Shown piece by piece: positions 24,916 to 31,312 of a DNA stretch of 64,000 bases. Position 1 is the first letter of the stretch, and every line of letters begins with the position of its first letter. Origin of the DNA: a virus. Below the pieces are notes generated by a model. The model did not search any database. It was not told the DNA's origin and saw only the letters and a program-made list of their open reading frames with translations. The stretch spans positions 1 to 64,000 of the IMG/VR virus record IMGVR_UViG_3300031933_000117; one strand, given 5' to 3'. Both the position numbers and the translations under genes were made by a program.

Positions 24916-26400
24916 TCAGAACGTAAACTTAGTCTGAATTACGCCACCCCACTTGGAGGAGTTTTGATAACGTTGATTGTTATCAACATAGAACAGAGCA
25001 GGAGTGATACTGATGTTATCGGTGACTTGATACTTATAGAAGATTTCAATCATCGTAGCATCAGATACTCCGGCGGTTTCTGCCGAAGGTGCTTGACCCA
25101 CAGCAACACCAGCAGAGTTGCCAGCGACAAATACATCAGACCACTGAAGACCAACGAACCACGAATCTGAGTTCGTAGCATCAGTTTTACCAGTAGCACC
25201 ATTTACAGAGTTATATCCATAACCGGCACTGACTGAAGGAACCCAACCAGATTGTACGGGTTGCCAGTAAGCATTCAGGGCAACCGAGTTTGATTCCTGA
25301 CCGTCTAGAAGAGTACCATTGGCACCCAGAAGACCGTTGTAGGTGCGAGGACGGGTGTTTTCACCACCATAGCGGTAACCAACAGCAACCCCCCACTGAG
25401 GAGCACGATACCCGATTTGAGCGAGCACGTTAAGAGCACCATCAGAATCAAATACACCAGTGTCAGAAAACTCACCCTCCTGGGCGACATAGTTTAGCGA
25501 AGCAACGAGACCACCTTTACCCTTTTGAGTAGGTTGTTTCCATTGAGCACCGAAACCAGCACCAGTTGCCTTGTTATAGACACCTGGAGTACCCGCAACA
25601 GCGAAGAAGTCAAGGATTTCTGACTTATAGGCAGAAGGAACCCACGACATTTCAGTGTTACGAACCAAAGGACCAGCAGTTAGAGTTACACTCTTACTGA
25701 CTGGGAATTGATAGTACAAGCGGTCAATAGTTACTTGATCAGTAGTAGATTCTGCCTTATCAAGTTTGAACAGAGAAGAGGAAGAACCAAAAGGATCAGA
25801 ACTAAAGTTTCCTGAACGGAGACGAGTACGAAGCAAATCCTTACCCGTAAATGAAGTATCAAAATTCAGACGGAGATCATAGTTGAATGCGGTGTTGCCG
25901 ACGTTTCCACCTTTATTCGTTTCTAGACTAGGAACTCCACCCAACATAAAGTTAACTTCACCTTTGAGTTTGGTTGTGGTAGAAAATTGAGTTGCCTCAA
26001 GTTGACCTACCTTTGCATCAAGACCATCTACACGAGCAGTAAGAACTACAAGTTCTGCTTTGAACTCATTCAGCAGACGCTGAAGTTCATCAGTAACCTC
26101 TGTTACACGATCCAGGCAAGCATTCAGAAGAGCAGCAGCTTCAAAGCGAGTCATTGACTGACCACCCTTATAGGTTCCGTTAGGATACCCCGCTACACAA
26201 CCATAACGCTCTACAAGATTGCTGAGTGCTTGATACGCCCAATCAGTAGGACGGACATCTGAGAATTGAGTAATGCTAGTAACTTGTTCTTGAGAAGCAT
26301 ATTGATTTACACCCTCAAGATTCAGTTCAGCAGCAGTTGCGGTAGGAGCGATAAGTCCCAGAGCAACCGGAGCAAGCATTAATTGTTGAAAAAATTTCAT
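24916..26400 (-). CDS. SLH-domain porin (cyanobacterial Som/OprB-like)
   Basis: 494 aa from the ATG at 26400; an in-frame TTG 21 nt earlier is less likely, because the signal peptide (MKFFQQLMLAPVALGLIAPT) starts here. Residues about 45-105 form an S-layer homology domain (FSDVRPTDWAYQALSNLVER, MTRFEAAALLNACL), then a coiled coil, then a 16-strand-type beta barrel ending in aromatic FTF. These are outer-membrane porins of cyanobacteria. In a phage it is an auxiliary gene probably taken from the host; it might alter uptake during infection. Confidence 0.9.
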   Translation of the reverse strand: MKFFQQLMLAPVALGLIAPTATAAELNLEGVNQYASQEQVTSITQFSDVRPTDWAYQALSNLVERYGCVAGYPNGTYKGGQSMTRFEAAALLNACLDRVTEVTDELQRLLNEFKAELVVLTARVDGLDAKVGQLEATQFSTTTKLKGEVNFMLGGVPSLETNKGGNVGNTAFNYDLRLNFDTSFTGKDLLRTRLRSGNFSSDPFGSSSSLFKLDKAESTTDQVTIDRLYYQFPVSKSVTLTAGPLVRNTEMSWVPSAYKSEILDFFAVAGTPGVYNKATGAGFGAQWKQPTQKGKGGLVASLNYVAQEGEFSDTGVFDSDGALNVLAQIGYRAPQWGVAVGYRYGGENTRPRTYNGLLGANGTLLDGQESNSVALNAYWQPVQSGWVPSVSAGYGYNSVNGATGKTDATNSDSWFVGLQWSDVFVAGNSAGVAVGQAPSAETAGVSDATMIEIFYKYQVTDNISITPALFYVDNNQRYQNSSKWGGVIQTKFTF

Positions 26401-26440
26401 ATAGTTTGTTAAGAAATACAACTACGATGTTTATTTAGCT

Positions 26441-26458
26441 CCCCTGATATTTGAGGGG
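26441..26458 (-). other. Hairpin between the tRNA cluster and the porin
   Basis: CCCCT/AGGGG with an 8-nt loop, directly after tRNA-Gly. No T-run; may be a processing or stability structure. Confidence 0.4.
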
Positions 26459-26459
26459 A

Positions 26460-26530
26460 AGCGGATACACGGATTTGAACCGAGGATAAAAGTTTGGAAA
26501 ACTCTTGTGTTACCACTACACCATATCCGC
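26460..26530 (-). tRNA. tRNA-Gly (UCC)
   Basis: Acceptor GCGGATA/TATCCGC, anticodon loop TTTCCAA, T-arm CGGTTCAAATCCG. Confidence 0.9.
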
Positions 26531-26540
26531 ATTTGAGAGA

Positions 26541-26569
26541 ATTATAAGACATAATGAGTATTATGTCAA
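26541..26569 (-). promoter_or_regulatory. Consensus host-type promoter before tRNA-Gly
   Basis: TTGACA (26569-26564), 17-nt spacer, TATAAT (26546-26541), directly after the 3' end of tRNA-Thr. Confidence 0.85.
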
Positions 26570-26642
26570 GCCCCCAGCGAGGATTTGCACCCGCGACTAT
26601 CGCTTACAAGGCGATTATTTTAACTACTACAACTATGGGGGC
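26569..26642 (-). tRNA. tRNA-Thr (UGU)
   Basis: Acceptor GCCCCCA/TGGGGGC, anticodon stem ATCGC/GCGAT around CTTGTAA, T-arm GGGTGCAAATCC. Confidence 0.88.
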
Positions 26643-26722
26643 AAATAAAAGCAGGGTCTCTTGGATATACCGCAGTTCTTACTTTTAAATTTGAAAGACC
26701 CGAACATTTCCAGATCTTTCAA

Positions 26723-26795
26723 CTCCCCCTCCTGGGATCGAACCAGGGACATTCTGATTAACAGTCAGACGCAACTACCGCTGTGCTAAGGAGGA
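26723..26795 (-). tRNA. tRNA-Asn (GUU)
   Basis: Acceptor TCCTCCT/AGGGGGA (one T-G), anticodon stem TCTGA/TCAGA around CTGTTAA, T-arm CCTGGTTCGATCCCAGG. Confidence 0.92.
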
Positions 26796-26817
26796 ATGAT
26801 GGAGTAAAAACTCCAAG

Positions 26818-26891
26818 CGTCTTGGGAGGGACTCGAACCCCCGACCAACTCATTAGAAGTGAGTGGCTCTATCCATCTGAGCTACCAAGAC
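26818..26891 (-). tRNA. tRNA-Arg (UCU)
   Basis: Acceptor GTCTTGG/CCAAGAC, discriminator G, anticodon stem ACTCA/TGAGT around CTTCTAA, T-arm GGGGGTTCGAGTCCC. Confidence 0.93.
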
Positions 26892-26899
26892 ATAAGACA

Positions 26900-26928
26900 A
26901 TCATAACAGACGATGCTAGGATTGTCAA
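26900..26928 (-). promoter_or_regulatory. Host-type promoter before tRNA-Arg
   Basis: TTGACA (26928-26923), 17-nt spacer, TATGAT (26905-26900), between tRNA-Lys and tRNA-Arg. Confidence 0.8.
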
Positions 26929-26929
26929 A

Positions 26930-27001
26930 TGGGTCGTAGAGGAGTCGAACCTCTCTCTACCGGTTAAAAGCCGGGTGCAAAAACCGATCTGCCAACGACC
27001 C
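26930..27001 (-). tRNA. tRNA-Lys (UUU)
   Basis: Acceptor GGGTCGT/ACGACCC with discriminator A, anticodon loop CTTTTAA, T-arm GAGAGGTTCGACTCCTC. Confidence 0.9.
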
Positions 27002-27051
27002 ATAAGAAGAGAAGACCCAGACCTTCTCTATGGTCTCTCAACCACCCTCAT

Positions 27052-27080
27052 AGAATAGCACCCAAGACCCGTGCTGTCAA
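27052..27080 (-). promoter_or_regulatory. Host-type promoter of the tRNA cluster
   Basis: TTGACA (27080-27075), 17-nt spacer, TATTCT (27057-27052). The -35 box overlaps the stop codon of the histone-like gene. Confidence 0.65.
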
Positions 27081-27265
27081 TCCTTTGCTTCCTTACGGGC
27101 GTTCTTTTCTTCGGTAATCTCGCCTCTGCGGGTCTTTACCAGTTTTGACATTTCTTGTAGTGCCTTGCGAGCACGAGTTCCGGCAGCATTATTACCGGCA
27201 GCGAACTTTTCGTCTTCTACTTTCCATGCTTCAACAGCGTTCAGTAGTTCTTGTGATGTAGTCAT
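27077..27265 (-). CDS. Histone H1/Hc1-like small basic protein
   Basis: 62 aa. GNNAAGTRARKALQEMSKLV and KTRRGEITEEKNARKEAKD give a basic helical protein like the phage and algal-virus proteins with GNKAAGTRARKAL motifs related to histone H1-like Hc1. It probably binds DNA. Family assignment by eye. Confidence 0.65.
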   Translation of the reverse strand: MTTSQELLNAVEAWKVEDEKFAAGNNAAGTRARKALQEMSKLVKTRRGEITEEKNARKEAKD

Positions 27266-27309
27266 AATGATCTCTATAAAAAATAAGATATGTTTATATA
27301 GGTTAAAAA

Positions 27310-27804
27310 TTACTCAAATGGTATTTCACGAGGGTCTGGAGCAACCCAGGCACCACGAATACCCATCGTTCCGTCAGCAAACTCATAATAAATTGCGTTC
27401 TTCACAATCAATTTTTGTAGATTATCATACTTTGGTTTATTGATTTCTTCCAGAATATTTTGATTTCTCATATTAATCATGCGACTTCTTTGTTCTTCTA
27501 TTTCGTAATCTATAATCGCATAATCAACTTCGTTTTCTATTTTTTGCTGTAGAAGTTCTGGGTCTTCATTAATGCGTTGATTGAGTTGATTATCAAACTC
27601 ATCAATCATAGTATCAGGCAAATCCCACTTTATAAGTTTTCGCAGTTCGTTATAATACTTTAGAACATCTTTTTCTGAAATGTCACACTTTACCGTTAGA
27701 AAAGCGAGAAATGATGCTACTGCTACAGCAACTATAGATGCTTTTCTGGATATTTTTAGATTGAATAGAACATTAAAGTTGGGTTTTTGTTTCATAATCT
27801 TCAA
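27310..27804 (-). CDS. Membrane-anchored hypothetical protein
   Basis: 164 aa (an ATG at 27795 is an equal start candidate). One membrane span (ASIVAVAVASFLAFLTV, about residues 22-38), then a charged helical domain and a C-terminal FADGTMGIRGAWVAPDPRE. Overlaps the upstream gene by 32 nt. No recognised family. Confidence 0.65.
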   Translation of the reverse strand: MKIMKQKPNFNVLFNLKISRKASIVAVAVASFLAFLTVKCDISEKDVLKYYNELRKLIKWDLPDTMIDEFDNQLNQRINEDPELLQQKIENEVDYAIIDYEIEEQRSRMINMRNQNILEEINKPKYDNLQKLIVKNAIYYEFADGTMGIRGAWVAPDPREIPFE

Positions 27805-28057
27805 TTAGTTCGTTGACTATTCTCTTAATTCTATAACCTAATAATTCATCATCCTTAATAATATAATCATTCAGGACATCAATTCCAAGTTTTAATTGAA
27901 GAACATCAACCAAATTAAAGAGTTTTTCTTTTTTTACTCCTGGAACGAGAGAAATCAAATCAATTGAACCTTTAAGTAAAAGACCAACTTTTACATAGTG
28001 AAAAATATCATATCTTTTTTTACCATAACTAAATCTAACTTTATTCTCAGAAGTCAT
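27773..28057 (-). CDS. Hypothetical 94-aa protein
   Basis: Mixed alpha/beta, basic N-terminus (VRFSYGKKRYDIFHYVKVGL). Preceded by AAGGAG and a late promoter fused to the upstream gene's terminator (28074-28107). Confidence 0.65.
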   Translation of the reverse strand: MTSENKVRFSYGKKRYDIFHYVKVGLLLKGSIDLISLVPGVKKEKLFNLVDVLQLKLGIDVLNDYIIKDDELLGYRIKRIVNELIEDYETKTQL

Positions 28058-28073
28058 GATAAGGAGTTTTAAG

Positions 28074-28081
28074 TATTTATA
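28074..28081 (-). promoter_or_regulatory. T4-type late promoter
   Basis: Minus-strand TATAAATA right after the terminator T-run; 17 nt before the 94-aa gene. Confidence 0.75.
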
Positions 28082-28107
28082 AAAAAAGAGGGTTGGTTAG
28101 ACCCTCT
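28081..28107 (-). terminator. Terminator of the 68-aa gene
   Basis: AGAGGGT/ACCCTCT hairpin (28087-28093/28101-28107) with seven T. The block 28074-28107 is identical to 28323-28356. Confidence 0.85.
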
Positions 28108-28303
28108 CTTCATCTAAAAAATCTTCCAAAGCATCATCTAACATTTGTTTGGCATCTATTTTCTTCTGTTCTCTCATTTTTTTAGTATCAAGAGTAAGTG
28201 TTGGTACGATTTCTCCGTTTTCTTCTATATTAACCTTTGTACCAAATGGAGTTCCTTTGGGTTGAATATCAATTGAAATATTACGAATATCTTGTACGTT
28301 CAT
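28097..28303 (-). CDS. Hypothetical 68-aa protein
   Basis: Starts MNVQDIRNISIDIQPKGTPF; acidic helical C-terminus (LDDALEDFLDEERV). Its first codons and leader are nearly identical in DNA to those of the large head-protein-like gene at 36142, which starts MNAQDIRNL, although the bodies are unrelated. The stop lies in the terminator. Confidence 0.65.
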   Translation of the reverse strand: MNVQDIRNISIDIQPKGTPFGTKVNIEENGEIVPTLTLDTKKMREQKKIDAKQMLDDALEDFLDEERV

Positions 28304-28337
28304 CTTACAAATACTTTTTAGGTATTTATAAAAAAAG
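28281..28337. repeat. Duplicated promoter-leader-start cassette (copy 1)
   Basis: Nearly identical (two or three differences) to 36120-36176: late promoter, leader and first six to eight codons. Confidence 0.85.
28323..28330 (-). promoter_or_regulatory. T4-type late promoter
   Basis: Minus-strand TATAAATA, 20 nt before the ATG at 28303, directly after a terminator T-run. Confidence 0.75.
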
Positions 28338-28356
28338 AGGGTTGGTTAGACCCTCT
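28331..28356 (-). terminator. Terminator of the lysozyme-like gene
   Basis: AGAGGGT/ACCCTCT hairpin (28336-28342/28350-28356) followed by T-run; duplicate of the one at 28087-28107. Confidence 0.85.
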
Positions 28357-28375
28357 AAAGATTATCTTATGAATA

Positions 28376-29104
28376 TCAAACTGAAGTAGCAATCAGTCTC
28401 TTTGAGTAATTATAAGCATATTCAGTTCTGGCACCAGTATGCCCCCAGCGTATCCACTTTCTAGCAAGTTTCATATATTGATGAATGGTCTTGCCGGGAG
28501 TTTTCATATGAGGTTCAATCATCTTCCAATCACCTTCATACAACATATAATCAAGTTGTGTATCAAGTGCGGAAGGATTGGCACCAATACGAGCAGCATG
28601 ATACCCTAGTCCTTTATACCTTGGAGCATTCGTCCACTGTATAATTCCAAATCCACCACTTCTACAAGCGTGATAAGGCACTCGGGCACCTCCTTCACAA
28701 ATGTTTGGAGTGAAAGTGGATTCTTGGCGAATATTACCCATAATGGTCGCTAGGGCATTTTTGTCAGTAACTCCACGATCCTGGAGAAACTCCAGAGTTC
28801 GTGATTCATTATGATTACATCCTTTACAAACTAATCGTGTTTTAAGGTTTTCGGGAACAACCTCTTTGGTCTCTGTTTCTTGTGTGGAATCTTTAGTCAT
28901 TAAAGGATTTGTGCTGGCACTTGTTCCTTTTGTTTTTTCTCTTTCTGAAAGAACATCAGCAAGTTGAGGATTTGCTTTTTGCCATTCGGAAAGATTTACA
29001 GATACATTTTCTAAAGATTGAGCCATACCTTGTGTTGGCAGTGCTACCGCTGATGTTGCAACCGCACCTAAAAGCACGGCTACATTTGTTAGGTTTTTAA
29101 GCAT
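28376..29104 (-). CDS. Lysozyme-like protein with signal peptide (phage tail lysozyme type)
   Basis: 242 aa. Hydrophobic signal-like N-terminus (LTNVAVLLGAVATSAVALPT). Residues about 105-220 carry a lysozyme-like fold: LATIMGNIRQESTFTPN (catalytic Glu), CRSGGFGIIQWTNAPRYKGL and LDYMLYEGDW, as in the phage tail lysozyme family. A middle linker is Thr/Glu-rich. It may act on peptidoglycan from outside or after export. Its terminator adjoins a late promoter. Confidence 0.78.
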   Translation of the reverse strand: MLKNLTNVAVLLGAVATSAVALPTQGMAQSLENVSVNLSEWQKANPQLADVLSEREKTKGTSASTNPLMTKDSTQETETKEVVPENLKTRLVCKGCNHNESRTLEFLQDRGVTDKNALATIMGNIRQESTFTPNICEGGARVPYHACRSGGFGIIQWTNAPRYKGLGYHAARIGANPSALDTQLDYMLYEGDWKMIEPHMKTPGKTIHQYMKLARKWIRWGHTGARTEYAYNYSKRLIATSV

Positions 29105-29118
29105 TTAAGTTAATAGAA

Positions 29119-29133
29119 TTCGGCATCCGTATA
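29119..29133. repeat. 15-bp motif shared with the hsp20 leader (copy 1)
   Basis: Minus-strand TATACGGATGCCGAA, identical at 55172-55186; both sit upstream of a minus-strand gene start. Confidence 0.6.
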
Positions 29134-29205
29134 GAAGGGGGGTATACCAACCCTCTCGGGAGGCACCTTCCACGGCTCTAGTTTCAAGTCAAAGACTCAT
29201 TATGA

Positions 29206-29233
29206 AAAAACCCACCTTTAGAAGCGGGTTTGG
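29206..29233 (-). terminator. Terminator after the internal-protein-like gene
   Basis: AAACCCGC…/…GTGGGTTTTTT hairpin on the minus strand with a T6 tract. It lies immediately downstream of the promoter at 29237-29265. Confidence 0.8.
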
Positions 29234-29236
29234 GAC

Positions 29237-29265
29237 ATTATATGTGATTATTTAGGGTTTGTCAA
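29237..29265 (-). promoter_or_regulatory. Consensus host-type promoter facing a terminator
   Basis: TTGACA (29265-29260), 17-nt spacer, TATAAT (29242-29237). The -35 box overlaps the stop of the upstream gene. The start point would be at about 29230, inside the terminator hairpin. Confidence 0.8.
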
Positions 29266-29669
29266 GCCTTAGAACCCAGATGTCCCAGATTTCTTGCTGT
29301 AGCATTATTTCTGGATTGCCCCCTTACCCCACCAGACCTTCCAGAACGACGGTCTCCAAATCTTCCACCAGTAGAAGTATCTTCTCCTTCACCATCACTT
29401 GAAGGAATATTGGCAAGACTACCACCTCTTGCTCTAGTATCTTTTGGTTTTGATGCTTTTCCAGAAACCCAAGTGTTTTCTCTTTCATCTTTTTTATCCC
29501 TATCACCGGTTAGGGCACCGATTTTTGCTTGAGTTCCTGCCTGTAATTCTCCCGCCTGCATTTCAACTTCCAAAGCACCTTTCATATCTCCCTTTTGCCT
29601 AAGCATTTTTGCTTTTGCTCTAAGTTCTTGAATTGTTGCTTCTAAAATAAACTCTTGAAACGTCTTCAT
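29262..29669 (-). CDS. Predicted internal head protein with T4-like capsid-targeting N-terminus
   Basis: 135 aa. The start MKTFQEFILEA closely resembles the T4 internal-protein capsid-targeting sequence (MKTYQEFIAEA); ILE|A fits the gp21 prohead-protease pattern (L/I-x-E). The remainder is Gly/Arg/Ser-rich and basic (GRFGDRRSGRSGGVRGQSRN), suiting a DNA-associated packaged protein. A late promoter (29686-29693) lies 17 nt upstream. Similar starts occur in the nucleotidyltransferase gene at 45870. Packaging is inference. Confidence 0.7.
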   Translation of the reverse strand: MKTFQEFILEATIQELRAKAKMLRQKGDMKGALEVEMQAGELQAGTQAKIGALTGDRDKKDERENTWVSGKASKPKDTRARGGSLANIPSSDGEGEDTSTGGRFGDRRSGRSGGVRGQSRNNATARNLGHLGSKA

Positions 29670-29680
29670 ATGAATAGTTT

Positions 29681-29866
29681 CTAATTATTTATAGAATCCA
29701 TATCCATATAAATGATATCTATTTCTTTTACATTCTCAGGAATATGAATCCACTCATAAAACTCTGCTTCTAATGCTTTTGCATTCTTGTGACGATCTGC
29801 TTCGTGAAGTAAATCAATTTTGCTTACAGCCCAGTCTTTAATGTCACCCAGATACTCATTTTCCAA
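29681..29866 (-). CDS. Hypothetical 61-aa acidic protein
   Basis: LGDIKDWAVSKIDLLHEADR followed by acidic helices. SD-like TGAGGAA precedes the ATG and a consensus host-type promoter is at 29889-29917. No domain recognised. Its end overlaps the late promoter of the next gene. Confidence 0.65.
   Translation of the reverse strand: MENEYLGDIKDWAVSKIDLLHEADRHKNAKALEAEFYEWIHIPENVKEIDIIYMDMDSINN
29686..29693 (-). promoter_or_regulatory. T4-type late promoter
   Basis: Minus-strand TATAAATA, 17 nt before the ATG at 29669. Confidence 0.75.
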
Positions 29867-29888
29867 AGTTAGTTCCTCATATGTGAAT

Positions 29889-29917
29889 ATTATATTTTAA
29901 TCCAATCGCTCTGTCAA
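29889..29917 (-). promoter_or_regulatory. Consensus host-type promoter
   Basis: TTGACA (29917-29912), 17-nt spacer, TATAAT (29894-29889), driving the 61-aa gene. Confidence 0.85.
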
Positions 29918-29956
29918 GTGCTTTACCTACATACTATGATTAGGAATACTTATCAT

Positions 29957-30418
29957 ATGACTTGGCAGTACAACAAAGAGGACTTTACCGATGTACCCAA
30001 AGGTATGGAAGGATTTGTTTATGTCATTACAAATCTAACTAATGATAAAAAATATATTGGAAAGAAGAACTTCTGGACTCGTCAAAAAGATCGTAAGACT
30101 GGTCGTAGAAAAACTAAAGAAAGTGATTGGCAATCTTACTTTGGCTCCTGTGATGAACTTAAGGACGATATAAAGTTATTGGGTCAAGATAAGTTCTTTA
30201 GAGAAATCTTGTATTTGTGCCCTCATAAGAAATCTATGAGTTATTATGAGACTATGGAACAATTCAAGCGTGATGTAATCTTAAGAGAAGATTATTACAA
30301 CACAAATGTTGAAGGTAAGTATTTTTCCAACGAAATGGATCGAATTTACAATTTGGTAGAACGTTCTGCGATAAATAATGATGTCTCTAGGAACGGCAAT
30401 TCTCTACGGGCAGATTAG
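29957..30418 (+). CDS. GIY-YIG-like endonuclease (Seg-type)
   Basis: 153 aa from ATG 29957, preceded by AGGA; an upstream in-frame ATG at 29918 overlaps the divergent promoter and is less likely. MEGFVYVITNLTNDKKYIGK (about 16-35) is the GIY-YIG core in its VYVI…YIG form, followed by KNFWTRQKDRKTGRRK and the DVILREDYYNTN segment with the catalytic Glu. Free-standing, on the plus strand between divergent minus-strand genes. No late promoter is seen, unlike its neighbour. Confidence 0.8.
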   Translation: MTWQYNKEDFTDVPKGMEGFVYVITNLTNDKKYIGKKNFWTRQKDRKTGRRKTKESDWQSYFGSCDELKDDIKLLGQDKFFREILYLCPHKKSMSYYETMEQFKRDVILREDYYNTNVEGKYFSNEMDRIYNLVERSAINNDVSRNGNSLRAD

Positions 30419-30437
30419 GTGCTTTCGGGCACCTTTT
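30417..30437 (+). terminator. Terminator of the GIY-YIG gene
   Basis: AGGTGC/GCACCT hairpin (30417-30422/30429-30434) followed by TTTT. Confidence 0.75.
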
Positions 30438-30441
30438 CTAT

Positions 30442-30474
30442 TATGAACTCTTATAAATAATAATGCCGTTCATA
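30442..30474 (+). promoter_or_regulatory. Late promoter inside an inverted repeat (plus strand)
   Basis: TATGAAC (30442-30448) pairs with GTTCATA (30468-30474); TATAAATA (30452-30459) lies in the loop. The 3' arm adjoins the GAGAA ribosome-binding site of the next gene. Confidence 0.75.
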
Positions 30475-30481
30475 GAGAATA

Positions 30482-31168
30482 ATGATGACTTCACAAAGTC
30501 CAAGAATATACTTGTATAAAATTACTTTTGAAGAAGTTCCATATTACTATTATGGAGTTCACAAAGAAAAAATATTTGATAAGTATTATATGGGTTCTCC
30601 GGTATCACATAAATGGTGTTGGAAACTTTATACTCCAAAGAAACAAATATTAGAAATCTTTCCTTATACTGATGAAGGATGGATTGAAGCGCAAGAAGTT
30701 GAAAGTAGAATAATAAAAATATTTTATCAAACGGATAAATGGTGTCTTAATGAAAATTGTGGTGGGAAAATATCGTTGAATTCTCTCAAAAAAGCAGGAA
30801 TATATGTATATAAATCTAAAATAGGTTTTTTTAAATTCTCAAAAGAAGAAAGAGTAAAAATTAATAAATTAGCAGGCAAAAAAGGAGGAAAAAAATCAAA
30901 AGAACTTGGTGTTGGTATTTTTGGACTTACTAAAGAAGAAAGAAGAGAACACGGAAGTAAAATGGGAAAACTTAGTTATGAATTTGGTACTGGTATTCAT
31001 GGAAGAACAGAACAAAAAGTGGTAGAAGATTGTAAAAAAGGAGCAAAAAAAACCAATTCTCAAAAATGGATGTGTGAAGAAACTGGTTATATAACAACAT
31101 CAGGACCACTTACATTATACCAAAAGACAAGAGGTATAGATACTTCCAAAAGAGTTAGAATACTATAA
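30482..31168 (+). CDS. GIY-YIG-type homing endonuclease with NUMOD-like repeats
   Basis: 228 aa. N-terminal YLYKITFEEVPYYYYGVHK (GIY…YYG form) and YMGSPVSHKW. Residues about 125-180 are DNA-binding repeats (GIFGLTKEERREHGSKMG, GIHGRTEQKVVEDCKKGAKK). The domain order is typical of homing nucleases widespread in cyanophages. Plus-strand cassette with its own late promoter in a hairpin. The promoter at 31242-31270 reads antisense through it. Confidence 0.82.
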   Translation: MMTSQSPRIYLYKITFEEVPYYYYGVHKEKIFDKYYMGSPVSHKWCWKLYTPKKQILEIFPYTDEGWIEAQEVESRIIKIFYQTDKWCLNENCGGKISLNSLKKAGIYVYKSKIGFFKFSKEERVKINKLAGKKGGKKSKELGVGIFGLTKEERREHGSKMGKLSYEFGTGIHGRTEQKVVEDCKKGAKKTNSQKWMCEETGYITTSGPLTLYQKTRGIDTSKRVRIL

Positions 31169-31240
31169 GGACATATGTCCGTAAGAGTTCGAACGTGTCT
31201 TAAAGTACTTAAAGCTCCCTGTTCTCAAAAGCAACAAACC
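31169..31240. other. Intergenic stretch with small repeats
   Basis: Contains the direct repeat CTTAAAG-TA-CTTAAAG and a GTTCGAAC block resembling a T-loop, but no complete tRNA can be folded by eye. No ORF. Confidence 0.4.
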
Positions 31241-31241
31241 T

Positions 31242-31277
31242 ATTATAGCGACAAAAAAGCACCTTGTCAAGAGGTGC
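31242..31277 (-). promoter_or_regulatory. Consensus promoter nested in a terminator
   Basis: AAAGCACC/GGTGCTTT hairpin with a T6 tract ends the 31313-32956 gene. Its loop contains TTGACA (31270-31265); the 3' arm and T-run form a 17-nt spacer to TATAAT (31247-31242). Confidence 0.8.
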
Positions 31278-31312
31278 TTTGAGTTATGTTAAGATTTTGT
31301 AATAATTAGTCT

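Noticed and set aside
26643-26722. Possible seventh tRNA between tRNA-Asn and tRNA-Thr
   Set aside because: A GGGTCT/AGACCC stem can be drawn, but there is no T-loop, D-arm or anticodon arm; left unassigned.
31169-31240. tRNA-like T-loop (GTTCGAAC) upstream of the antisense promoter
   Set aside because: Flanking stems do not pair and no cloverleaf forms; the block is a short palindrome.
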